Assembly (NCBI GenBank): GCA_013177805.1
Contig: JABLXU010000027.1
Location: forward strand, 1-64,000
Origin: Candidatus Omnitrophota bacterium
GTDB lineage: Bacteria > Hinthialibacterota > Hinthialibacteria > Hinthialibacterales > Hinthialibacteraceae
Length of the DNA: 64,000 nucleotides
Direction of reading: 5' to 3'
The notes under the pieces are model-generated. The model was not told the origin of the DNA and ran no database searches. It saw only the letters and a list, made by a program, of their open reading frames with translations. The position numbers were made by a program, and so were the translations under genes. Below, piece after piece: positions 29,647 to 37,217 of this stretch (within the stretch, counting starts at the first letter, position 1; the number at the start of each line of letters is the position of its first letter).

Positions 29647-31065
29647 ATGGCGGTCACGAGGAGAGGATTCCTCCATATGGCAAATGCCGGGACAGGCTTA
29701 AGCGCGTTACCCGCCCGGAGGGCGGAGAAACAGACGAATATTCTTTTGATCCTCGCGGACCAACACCGGGGGATGGATCTGCGTTGCGCGGGGAATAGTC
29801 AGATCCAGACCCCCAACCTGGACCGTCTGGCATGGGAAGGCGTGTTTTTCGACAATGCCATCGCCAACTCTCCCCTGTGTACCCCCAGCCGGGGGATCTT
29901 GCTGACCGGCAAATACCCTATCGCCAATGGGTGTGTTTCCAACGATTTGCCTCTGCCCACCGGTCAATCCACGCTCGCCACCGTTCTGACCGGCCGGGGC
30001 TATCGTTCGGGATACATCGGTAAATGGCACCTGGATGGCATCCCCCGCAGCAAGTTCACCCCGCCGGGGCCGCGGCGGCATGGATTCGACGCCTATTGGG
30101 CCGCGTACAACTGCCATCATGAATACTTCAAGCCCAAATTCTATTTGGATGCGCCTGAATTGATTGAAACATCCGGTTATGAACCGGATGTTCAAACGGA
30201 TCTGGCCATCAATTTTTTGAAGCAAAACGCCGCCAGGCCGTTTTTCCTGATGGTATCGTACGGCCCGCCCCACGATCCCTATGACCAGGTCCCGGACGCG
30301 TATAAATCCTTGTACGATCCGGAGAAGCTGACTCTCCGCCCGAACGCCCCCAACGCAAACCGAAGCCAGATATCCGGCTATTACGCGCACATCACGGCCC
30401 TGGACGCTAACCTCGGCCGCTTGATCCAAATCCTGGAGGAACTGGGAATACGTGAGAATACACTCATCGTCTATACTTCCGATCACGGAGACATGCTGGG
30501 ATCTCATGACCGGAAAAACAAGCAACAACCGTGGGAGGAGTCGATCCAGGTCCCCCTGATTTTCAGCCAGCCGGGACGGCTCCCGGCCGGAATCAAACCA
30601 GACGCGCTGTTCGGGACCGCGGATCTCGCTCCCACGCTGCTAAGCCTGGCGGGGGCGCCGGTTCCCGGGGAGATGGAAGGGCAAGACCTAAGCGGCAGCC
30701 TCCTGGGCGGAGCCAGCCCGGCGCGGGAATCGGTTCCCATCCTGGATATCATCCCTGCCGACCAGGCGAAACAGTGGAACGGCCGGACCTGGCGGGGCGT
30801 GCGGACCCGGCGTTACACCTACGCCCGCTTTGTGGATGAAGGATGGGTGCTGTATGACAACTGGGCCGATCCTTACCAGCAAGACAACCTGATCAACCGC
30901 CCCGTGCACCGCCAGTTGCGGGAAGTCATGGAGAACGAACTCCAATACTGGCTGAAGCGTCTGCACGATCCGTTCCTGCCGGAACCGGACATGCTGGCGC
31001 ATCTCGGCTTGTCCGAGGCCTGGCGCGAGCGGGAAGCGCATTTCCAGGCCGGGGGGAAGTGGTAG
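29647..31065 (+). CDS. Sulfatase (formylglycine type)
   Basis: The 472-residue enzyme contains the FGly motif C-T-P-S-R with Cys78 (NSPLCTPSRG), the N-terminal metal-binding LADQHRGMD and the GYIGKWHL segment, plus the C-terminal metal site TSDHGDMLG. Type I sulfatases hydrolyse sulfate esters of polysaccharides or other sulfated compounds after an oxidase or radical SAM enzyme converts the cysteine to formylglycine; no maturation gene is in the window. The N-terminus (VTRRGFLHMANAGTGLSAL) resembles a Tat signal, so the protein is probably exported folded. AAGGAG precedes the ATG by nine bases. Confidence 0.93.
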   Translation: MAVTRRGFLHMANAGTGLSALPARRAEKQTNILLILADQHRGMDLRCAGNSQIQTPNLDRLAWEGVFFDNAIANSPLCTPSRGILLTGKYPIANGCVSNDLPLPTGQSTLATVLTGRGYRSGYIGKWHLDGIPRSKFTPPGPRRHGFDAYWAAYNCHHEYFKPKFYLDAPELIETSGYEPDVQTDLAINFLKQNAARPFFLMVSYGPPHDPYDQVPDAYKSLYDPEKLTLRPNAPNANRSQISGYYAHITALDANLGRLIQILEELGIRENTLIVYTSDHGDMLGSHDRKNKQQPWEESIQVPLIFSQPGRLPAGIKPDALFGTADLAPTLLSLAGAPVPGEMEGQDLSGSLLGGASPARESVPILDIIPADQAKQWNGRTWRGVRTRRYTYARFVDEGWVLYDNWADPYQQDNLINRPVHRQLREVMENELQYWLKRLHDPFLPEPDMLAHLGLSEAWREREAHFQAGGKW

Positions 31066-31115
31066 AATAGGGGCGTAGAGTCATTTCTAGAAGGACTTGT
31101 ATTGAGGTCGTGCTC

Positions 31116-31709
31116 ATGCCCATCCCCAAACCCAACGAACGTTACACCTACCAGGATTATTGCACGTGGCCGGATGAGGAACGGTGGGAACTGATCGGCG
31201 GCATCGCCTACGACATGACCCCCGCGCCGACGTTCCTTCACCAAACCGTGGCCGGGAACATTTTCCGCTTACTGGGAAACGCATTGCAGGGTAAATCCTG
31301 TGTTCCTGGTATCGCGCCGGTGGATGTTGTTCTCTCGGAAGAAGATGTGGTGCAGCCGGATGTGTTCGTGGTATGTGATCCGCAAAAAATTACCGGGCAG
31401 AACATCCAGGGCGCGCCCGATTTGGTGATCGAGGTCCTCGGCCCCGCCACCGCCAAAAAAGACCACTGGGAGAAGAAATTGCTGTACGAAAAACACGGCG
31501 TGCGGGAGTACCTCCTGGTTGAACCGGAAGCGCTTTACGTTATGCGGTACATATTGGGTGAGGACCGGCAGTTCGGGCATTACGAAGTGTTCGGCGCGCG
31601 CGAACCGTTGCCCTTGCGATCATTGGAAGGCATCGAGATTCCCCTCTGGGAAGTCTTCGGCATTGACAAGGACCAGCCGGAGGTCAAGCGCGGGCCACGG
31701 GGGAGATAA
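31116..31709 (+). CDS. Uma2-family endonuclease (DUF820)
   Basis: The 197-residue protein has the PD-(D/E)XK core seen in this family: the aspartate in VVQPDVFVV, the glutamate in PDLVIEVLGPAT and the lysine region KKDHWEKKLLYEKHGVREYLLV. Uma2 proteins are abundant in cyanobacteria and some other lineages and are predicted nucleases with unknown natural targets. ATG at 31116 is preferred because GAGG lies 8 bases upstream; a GTG two codons earlier is possible. It converges with the hemerythrin-like gene, 11 bases apart. Confidence 0.87.
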   Translation: MPIPKPNERYTYQDYCTWPDEERWELIGGIAYDMTPAPTFLHQTVAGNIFRLLGNALQGKSCVPGIAPVDVVLSEEDVVQPDVFVVCDPQKITGQNIQGAPDLVIEVLGPATAKKDHWEKKLLYEKHGVREYLLVEPEALYVMRYILGEDRQFGHYEVFGAREPLPLRSLEGIEIPLWEVFGIDKDQPEVKRGPRGR

Positions 31710-31720
31710 TCCCCGGCGCG

Positions 31721-32452
31721 TCACTCCTTCGGCGTGTAATGGGCCAGGTCGCCGATGCCCAGTTGCTTTTCCAAGCCGGCGACCGAGGCGACGACCTCCT
31801 CGAAACCGCCCTCGCCGAAGAGTTCATGCTCTTTGTCCTCGAATTCCTCGCCCAGCGCGCCGTACTCGTGGGGCGGGACGATCGAGCGGAGGGCGGGAAA
31901 GAGCACCGTGTCCTCGCGCGCTTCATGGGGGCGGTACATGCGGATGAACAGGCGCAGGCGGCTGGTCAAGGCCCGGCGTTCTTCCGCCTCTTTCGGCACC
32001 GTGGAAGCATGAGTCAGGATGAAGTCAGTCAGGACGCGGCCCGCCTTGTGTTGATCGCGCAAGACCGCTACCAGATCCACCAATTTATTGGCCTTATCGA
32101 AGCGCGGGAAGATGTGCTCTTCTTCTAGTTTTTCGTGATAATCCTCTATGAATTTCCGCACCAGCCCCGCAGCCTTGGCCAGCACTTCGGGAGGATAATC
32201 CTGGTTGTTACGGATGCGGAAAATAATTTCCTCGTAGATCAGCAGGACGCGGTTGAGTACGCCGTGCTCGCGCATCAGGTCTTCCGCGGGAGAGATTAGT
32301 TTTTCTTGTTCGCCGAGAACATCGGATTCTTGTTCCGCCGCGCCGGCCAGCCATGGTGAGGCGGCCCATCCCGCCCATGCGGCGGCGGGAACCAGAGTTC
32401 CGGTTTTCAATAGTCCTCTCCGGCCCATGCGAATGATTCTTGACTCATCCAT
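31721..32452 (-). CDS. Exported hemerythrin-like (HHE) protein
   Basis: The 243-residue protein starts with a Tat-like signal (RMGRRGLLKTG followed by a hydrophobic stretch), then a four-helix-bundle hemerythrin HHE domain. Metal-ligand-type histidines and acidics are visible in LMREHGVLN, DYHEKLEEEHIFPRF, LRDQHKAG and RMYRPHEAREDTVLFP. Such proteins bind a di-iron centre and take part in oxygen, NO or iron handling; the exact role is not known. AAGGAG lies 8 bases before the ATG. The ordering relative to the downstream Uma2 gene is convergent, so no functional link is implied. Confidence 0.85.
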   Translation of the reverse strand: MDESRIIRMGRRGLLKTGTLVPAAAWAGWAASPWLAGAAEQESDVLGEQEKLISPAEDLMREHGVLNRVLLIYEEIIFRIRNNQDYPPEVLAKAAGLVRKFIEDYHEKLEEEHIFPRFDKANKLVDLVAVLRDQHKAGRVLTDFILTHASTVPKEAEERRALTSRLRLFIRMYRPHEAREDTVLFPALRSIVPPHEYGALGEEFEDKEHELFGEGGFEEVVASVAGLEKQLGIGDLAHYTPKE

Positions 32453-32560
32453 CGTTCCATCTCCTTGATATCGGGGGGGGGAATCGAATTACCAGGAGAG
32501 TATGCCACGCGTTGCTGATATTATTATTGTAGAGAGGGAAAGGGAAAAGATCGAAGTTGT

Positions 32561-33853
32561 TTAGCGCTTCAACCATCCCATCAGCCGTTTATACAGCCGG
32601 AACAACGGCTTGGAGCGGATAGCCTCCAGGTCTTGCCGGAGCGAATCGGTCTCGTGGCGAAGACGGTCGATTTCCCGCCGCATGTCCTGGATGCGGCGTT
32701 CGCGGTCGGCTTCGCGGGCTGTAAAAAAGGTGGGAGATGGGGTGCGTTTGGACGGATTTTCCAACCACCCCAACAGGGGATTCAAGGAAGATTCATCCAC
32801 GATCGAGCGGGAGATTTCGATCGCGCCCCGCCGCTTGGCTTTGATGTCCACCCGCTCCAGGGCGATTTCCTCGATCACCCGGGCCAGTTGCCGCGTATCG
32901 TGATAAGGAACAATCCACCCGGCATTGTGTTTCTCGATCCAACCGGCCCAGGGGGATTCCGGCGTCACAAGGCAGGGAGTTCCCGTCCACAAGGCGGTTC
33001 CCGTGCGGAGGTCGGAGGAGAGGCGGCGCTCCGCGGTAGGACGGCCGATATCGACGGCCACCGTGGCGCGTTTCAGTTCAATCACGTATTCCGGAAACGG
33101 CAAGGAACCCAGCCACGAAACATGGGGATGCTGGTGATATGTGTTCCCTTCCCTATCGCGCAATGACTCTTCGCCTTCGCTGCCCACCACGACGATTTGC
33201 CCTTGCCGCAGCCGGCTCACGGTTTCGACCAACACCTGAAACGCCTGGGCGCGGTCGTGCCACGGCCAGAAGAGGCCGCCCCAGAAAAAGAGCGGTTCCT
33301 CTTCCACGTGGCCTTGCCGGGAGATGGGCATTTCGTGCAACCGGAACGGCAGCACCGCCAGGCGGCCGTGGTCCTCGGGAGAGACGCCCGCCCAGGTCAG
33401 CCAGGCCATGTAGTAACCCCACTGGCGTTCATGCGCGCAGAGGTAGTAATCCGCCCGCGCCAGGCATTCGATTTTATCGACGATGTGCTGATAAAAATTC
33501 GCTGGATCGCGCCAGTAATATTCGAGCGCGAGCGGGCCGGGCAAATCGGCAATCACTGGAATATTCAGCGGCTCCTGAAGGAACGTGAGAGGCTGCCATT
33601 GTTCGAAAAGGGCCGCTTCACAACCGGCGTGTTGGATTTCCTCCCGCAGCCGTTCGGGTTTGTAAATCCGCAAGGCAAGACCGGCAGGGGGAGTGGACAG
33701 CCCCGGCGTGCCTTCCCGCAAAAAATAGGTGCACGGAACGTTCCTCCGGCGCAGCGCCTCGCCGATACCCCAGATCCGCACACCGCCGCCCGCGCAAGGC
33801 GTGGAAAAACAGGGCAGCGTTTCGGTGGTGACGATCGCCAAGTGCTGGATCAT
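32561..33853 (-). CDS. Glycosyltransferase with C-terminal coiled coil
   Basis: The 430-residue protein resembles GT-B type glycosyltransferases of the CpsJ/BshA-like kind: an N-terminal domain (IVTTETLPCFSTPCAGGGVRIW), a linker, and a donor domain (VVVGSEGEE, then EKHNAGWIVPYHDTRQLARVIEE). The C-terminal 60 residues are a charged coiled coil (READRERRIQDMRREIDRLR) followed by a basic tail, a layout common in enzymes anchored to cell-surface assembly complexes. No nucleotide specificity can be assigned. The frame is open upstream; ATG 33853 gives the usual start, and two identical 20-base direct repeats lie 30 bases further upstream. Confidence 0.75.
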   Translation of the reverse strand: MIQHLAIVTTETLPCFSTPCAGGGVRIWGIGEALRRRNVPCTYFLREGTPGLSTPPAGLALRIYKPERLREEIQHAGCEAALFEQWQPLTFLQEPLNIPVIADLPGPLALEYYWRDPANFYQHIVDKIECLARADYYLCAHERQWGYYMAWLTWAGVSPEDHGRLAVLPFRLHEMPISRQGHVEEEPLFFWGGLFWPWHDRAQAFQVLVETVSRLRQGQIVVVGSEGEESLRDREGNTYHQHPHVSWLGSLPFPEYVIELKRATVAVDIGRPTAERRLSSDLRTGTALWTGTPCLVTPESPWAGWIEKHNAGWIVPYHDTRQLARVIEEIALERVDIKAKRRGAIEISRSIVDESSLNPLLGWLENPSKRTPSPTFFTAREADRERRIQDMRREIDRLRHETDSLRQDLEAIRSKPLFRLYKRLMGWLKR

Positions 33854-33882
33854 GGGATAGATGGTTGATTCGGTGCCACTAT

Positions 33883-33922
33883 TTACCAGATGGCCGTTCG
33901 GCTTACCAGATGGCCGTTCGGC
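33883..33922. repeat. 20-base perfect tandem duplication
   Basis: The unit TTACCAGATGGCCGTTCGGC occurs twice in direct succession. It sits just upstream of the glycosyltransferase start and may have arisen by replication slippage. Confidence 0.6.
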
Positions 33923-34102
33923 GTTTGAGCGCCTGCGGCCCGGCATAAACATAGCCCCGGGCGCAAGCCCTGGGAGAGACAAAATCAAGGGATTAATTCC
34001 CTCTACCTCCGGGAAAGGGCCGGGGTGAGGAAATTTTTCCCGGAACCGTTCTGGGTGTCCACCTTCATCGAGGAGCGAATCCCCCGCACGGAAAGCCTCG
34101 TT

Positions 34103-34705
34103 CTATTTCAGGTCTTTCAGAGCCTTTTGGGCTTCTTCGGCATACTCGTTGTCGGGATATTTTTCCACCATCTTTTGATATTCCTCGATGGCTTGGGGCG
34201 TGTTGTCGAGATAGCGGCGGTAAATCCGGGCGATGCGGATCTGCGCTTCGGGGGCCTCGGGCGCGTTGGGATAGTTGTCGACGACCTTGCGGAATTCCGC
34301 GACGGTGCGCTCGAACCAAGGTTTCTGCTCACCCTTGCGGACTTTGAAAATGGTGTCGTGCATCAGTTGCCGGGCCACTTCGTACTGCACACGCGCGCCG
34401 TAGAGGTCGCCCCCGCCGGCGGCCACGGTTTCGGCCTGTTTTTCGATCACCTTGGCTTGTTCTTGCACCGTCTCTTGCTGCTGTTGGATGGTTTTGCGCA
34501 GGGAGGCGATTTCCTCATCCTTCACGGCGAGTTTTTGCTTAAGCATCTCGATGTCGGCCCGCATCTGCTCCTGGTTTTCCAAAATCTGCTGGAGCAGAGC
34601 CTCGATGTTTTTCCCGACTTGGAGATCGGATTGGGTGTAAGCAGCGAGGGGAAAGAGGAATGCGAATCCCACCAGAATGGCCCAAATTCTATTACCTTGC
34701 ATCAT
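34103..34705 (-). CDS. Exported coiled-coil/TPR protein (CpoB/YbgF-like)
   Basis: The 200-residue product has a signal peptide (IWAILVGFAFLFPLAAYTQ), a long coiled coil (about 35-95, for example EMLKQKLAVKDEEIASLRKT) and C-terminal tetratricopeptide-like repeats (WFERTVAEFRKVVDNYP, AIEEYQKMVEKYPDNEYAEE). The arrangement is that of CpoB/YbgF periplasmic proteins, which link peptidoglycan synthesis to outer-membrane constriction, and it is reminiscent of BamD-type helical scaffolds. No Tol-Pal genes are in the window, so the assignment stays structural. ATG 34705 has GGAGG eight bases upstream. Confidence 0.7.
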   Translation of the reverse strand: MMQGNRIWAILVGFAFLFPLAAYTQSDLQVGKNIEALLQQILENQEQMRADIEMLKQKLAVKDEEIASLRKTIQQQQETVQEQAKVIEKQAETVAAGGGDLYGARVQYEVARQLMHDTIFKVRKGEQKPWFERTVAEFRKVVDNYPNAPEAPEAQIRIARIYRRYLDNTPQAIEEYQKMVEKYPDNEYAEEAQKALKDLK

Positions 34706-35219
34706 GATTTTAACCTCCAACGGCGCGTCATGCCGATCCAGGCAAACCGATGGGATACATCGTACAAGAACCTCACGCAAATGAAAAGCGGCCCATCCAT
34801 CCGAGCCGCTTTTACCATGCTCCGCGAATGCCGTGTGAGAGGGTTTGGTAAAGACCTGCCTGAACAGGTGGGATCCCGGACTTCGCCTTCTGACTTCCCC
34901 ATCCGGGGCCTGGCATCCAGCCAAGAATTAGAATCCCGAACGTTCGATATCGCCTTTCAAGACCGTCTTCATCACCAACACCGCAGAGAGACGTTAACCG
35001 GTTTTTCCGCCGGATCTCCGGGCGGATGGTGCTTATTTTATCCTGACGCCCGCGATTTGCAACCGGTTTTTTCACCCCCGCCGGCATGCCCGCCAGCCCG
35101 GTTTTTTCCAACCGCACATAGACAAGTGAACGCGGGGAAGACTACAATCCCTATGATTCCATTTTGGTATTCGCGGCTGGGCCAGGAATCTCACTCAGAG
35201 GCGCAAAGGAGTTGAAACG
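34706..35219. other. Non-coding gap between divergent genes
   Basis: A symmetric hairpin at 34784-34813 is the only structured element I see. Candidate reading frames in the gap have no recognisable sequence features. Confidence 0.4.
34784..34813. terminator. Bidirectional-looking hairpin in a leader region
   Basis: AAAAGCGGC and GCCGCTTTT pair around a 12-base loop and have A/T-rich flanks on both sides. As it lies between divergent genes, it may be a leader attenuator of the coiled-coil/TPR gene and not an end-of-operon terminator. Confidence 0.4.
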
Positions 35220-35750
35220 ATGTGGCAGAAGAGATGTTTGGCATGGATAGGGATTTTGATGGCCGGCGCTGTGCTCGGCGCCCTCGCGGTCCGCGGCATG
35301 TCCGAACCGGCATCCCTCAGTCCGGCGGATTTCAATCCGAACGATCCCGCGGACCGGCCTCAAACCACGGTCATCAACATCACGTTCCGGGGGCTGTCCC
35401 AGTATGGCCAAGTGTTCATGCTGGAAGGGATCGAGAACACCACATCGGCCTCCCGCACCGCCAGCGGATCGTATGAAATCTCCAAAACCACGAACTACCC
35501 CCCGCTGGTGATGCATGGCGTATTCCACAAACTGATGCGGGATTGGCGGGACGCCGTAATCAAAGGCAACGTGACCAAACGGACTGTGGACGTGGATTTG
35601 ATGAATTCCAAAAACCAACGCGTCCTGCGGGTAACGTTTTATAATGTCGTGCCGGTGAAATTTTCCTTGCCTCCCCTTTCGGTGGATAGTTCTACCCGGT
35701 ACATGGAACGCATGGAATTCGTTTATGACTATTTCGAAATCACCAACTGA
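35220..35750 (+). CDS. Tail-tube-like (gp19/PF06841-type) protein with export signal
   Basis: Residues about 90-176 (LMRDWRDAVIKGNVTKRTVDVD, LRVTFYNVVPVKF, MERMEFVYDYFEI) closely follow the pattern of phage tail-tube and contractile-injection tube proteins: D-W-R-x-x-(V/I)-x-G-N-V, W/F-N-x-(W/V)-P-x-K(F/Y) and a C-terminal (M/L)E-E-x-E-H-like strand. Uncommonly, the N-terminus (KRCLAWIGILMAGAVLGALAV) is a typical signal peptide or anchor, so the protein may be exported and not assembled in the cytoplasm. No sheath, baseplate, spike or AAA-ATPase genes are nearby. It is followed by a secreted repeat protein on the same strand after 30 bases. Confidence 0.65.
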   Translation: MWQKRCLAWIGILMAGAVLGALAVRGMSEPASLSPADFNPNDPADRPQTTVINITFRGLSQYGQVFMLEGIENTTSASRTASGSYEISKTTNYPPLVMHGVFHKLMRDWRDAVIKGNVTKRTVDVDLMNSKNQRVLRVTFYNVVPVKFSLPPLSVDSSTRYMERMEFVYDYFEITN

Positions 35751-35780
35751 AATCCCGGCACCGCCCCGCGAGGAACAATG

Positions 35781-37007
35781 ATGAAACCTTTGATTCCAAT
35801 CCTAATCATGGCATATCTGCTTGGGGCCTTGGAGGGAGCTGCCGCCCCCCCCAAAGCCGTGGATGTTAAAACGGTCCAAGGCGAGGGAGGCCTCTATATC
35901 TTATACGAAGACGGTTTCCTTCAAACCGGAGGCAATGCCGTGCATTTTGGCTCGCCTTCCGGCATCACGGCGGCCGATCTGGAAATAACCCCCAGTGAAA
36001 AAGGATATTATGTGCTGGCCACGGACGGGACGGTCTATACCTTTGGCGACGCGAAGACCATTTCTGTCCCGGTCCAAAATCCCCGGGTGAAATTCGTGGA
36101 CCTGGAACTCTTTGGAGACACGAACGATCCAATCTACCTGCAGGAAGACGGAACGATCATCCCGGCGGGCCACAACCGCTTCTGGGGGCAATACGCCAAA
36201 GCCGGCGCCGTCGACCTGGAACTCGCCCCTGATTTGCTGGGGTATTACGTGCTGTACCAAGACGGGACCATCGCCTTTTTCGGAACCGCCCTCAACCGCG
36301 GATTCACAGTCTCCAACGCTTTGACGGCGGTGGATCTTGAACTCGTGGATAACGGGTATTACGTGACGTACAGCGACGGGACGGTCCTGCCGTTCGGGGC
36401 CGCCATTCCCTTCCCATATCAAACCCGGCCGGCTCAAGATGTCACGGACATGGTCATCACCGATCGAGGCTACCAAATTCTGCGGTCCGACGGAGTGCTG
36501 GATACGTTCCTCCGCTTGGACGGCCAGGGCCAGATCCGCTGGTACGCGCAGGTGACCGAACGGAGCGTTCCCCAGCAGGTGACACCGACGCCCACCCGCA
36601 CGCCCACGCCCACCCGCACGCCGTTACCCTCATTGGGGTATTTCGATTTCACGGAACCGGGATTCACCGAGCAGATCGTGGGGCGCCTGCCGGACAACGC
36701 CCGTCTGCCCGGAACGTTCTCCGACAACCTGGCCAGCCTATTCAGCGGCGGGTTATTCGTGGCGCTGGCGGAGGGAGAAAATCCGCCCCGGCTCATCCAA
36801 CGGTACACCTTCGACAATCCCGGACCCACGAACACCGGGAAGGTTTTCGCCCGGTTGAAATCCGACCGGGGTGAAGCATTGATTCAAGGGATCAGTTACA
36901 GCAGACCGGGCTTGTACGTCCTGGTGAGCGATGTCAGCGGGACGTTGATCATTCTCATCAGCGGGCAGTTCGAACCATCCAGCCTGAGCAATTTTTCGTT
37001 GTATTGA
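35781..37007 (+). CDS. Secreted propeller-like repeat protein with TP-rich linker
   Basis: After a signal peptide, residues about 30-260 carry repeats of the form GYYVLxxDGTVxxFG (for example GYYVLATDGTVYTFG, GYYVLYQDGTIAFFG, GYYVTYSDGTVLPFG). About 5 copies are recognisable, consistent with beta-propeller blades. A TPTPTRTP linker leads to a C-terminal beta-rich domain that ends in FEPSSLSNFSLY. No catalytic motif is seen; adhesion or glycan binding is a reasonable inference. The ATG at 35781 is preferred over 35778 because AGGA is then 6 bases upstream. It directly follows the tail-tube-like gene. Confidence 0.68.
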   Translation: MKPLIPILIMAYLLGALEGAAAPPKAVDVKTVQGEGGLYILYEDGFLQTGGNAVHFGSPSGITAADLEITPSEKGYYVLATDGTVYTFGDAKTISVPVQNPRVKFVDLELFGDTNDPIYLQEDGTIIPAGHNRFWGQYAKAGAVDLELAPDLLGYYVLYQDGTIAFFGTALNRGFTVSNALTAVDLELVDNGYYVTYSDGTVLPFGAAIPFPYQTRPAQDVTDMVITDRGYQILRSDGVLDTFLRLDGQGQIRWYAQVTERSVPQQVTPTPTRTPTPTRTPLPSLGYFDFTEPGFTEQIVGRLPDNARLPGTFSDNLASLFSGGLFVALAEGENPPRLIQRYTFDNPGPTNTGKVFARLKSDRGEALIQGISYSRPGLYVLVSDVSGTLIILISGQFEPSSLSNFSLY

Positions 37008-37093
37008 CCGGGATGATCCATCCGGAGTACTCCGCTTCATTGACCCGTGATTGAAGCAAGGGCAAGCGCATCACCCTGCGCCTAGGACTCAGG

Positions 37094-37130
37094 AAAAACC
37101 GGGGCGGACACCAAGGTCCGCCCCGGGGGT
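37094..37130 (-). terminator. Rho-independent terminator of the GH57 gene
   Basis: CCGGGGCGGAC and GTCCGCCCCGG form an 11-bp stem with a 6-base loop. Read on the reverse strand it is followed by TTTTTCC, so it terminates the minus-strand GH57 gene; it may also block plus-strand read-through. The stem resembles a GGACGGAC/GTCCGCCC element near 60697. Confidence 0.8.
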
Positions 37131-37217
37131 TGTCCGATCTGTCTCTCGCTCTCATGCTTGACCCACGGATAGGAAAGCCTCACTCTTTCTCCCCGTGATT
37201 TCAATTCCCCCGGTCAT

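Noticed and set aside
34025..35215. Long plus-strand frame spanning the coiled-coil/TPR gene and the gap
   Set aside because: Composition is repetitive Leu/Phe/Gly noise antisense to a coiled-coil gene; no ribosome-binding site or domain.
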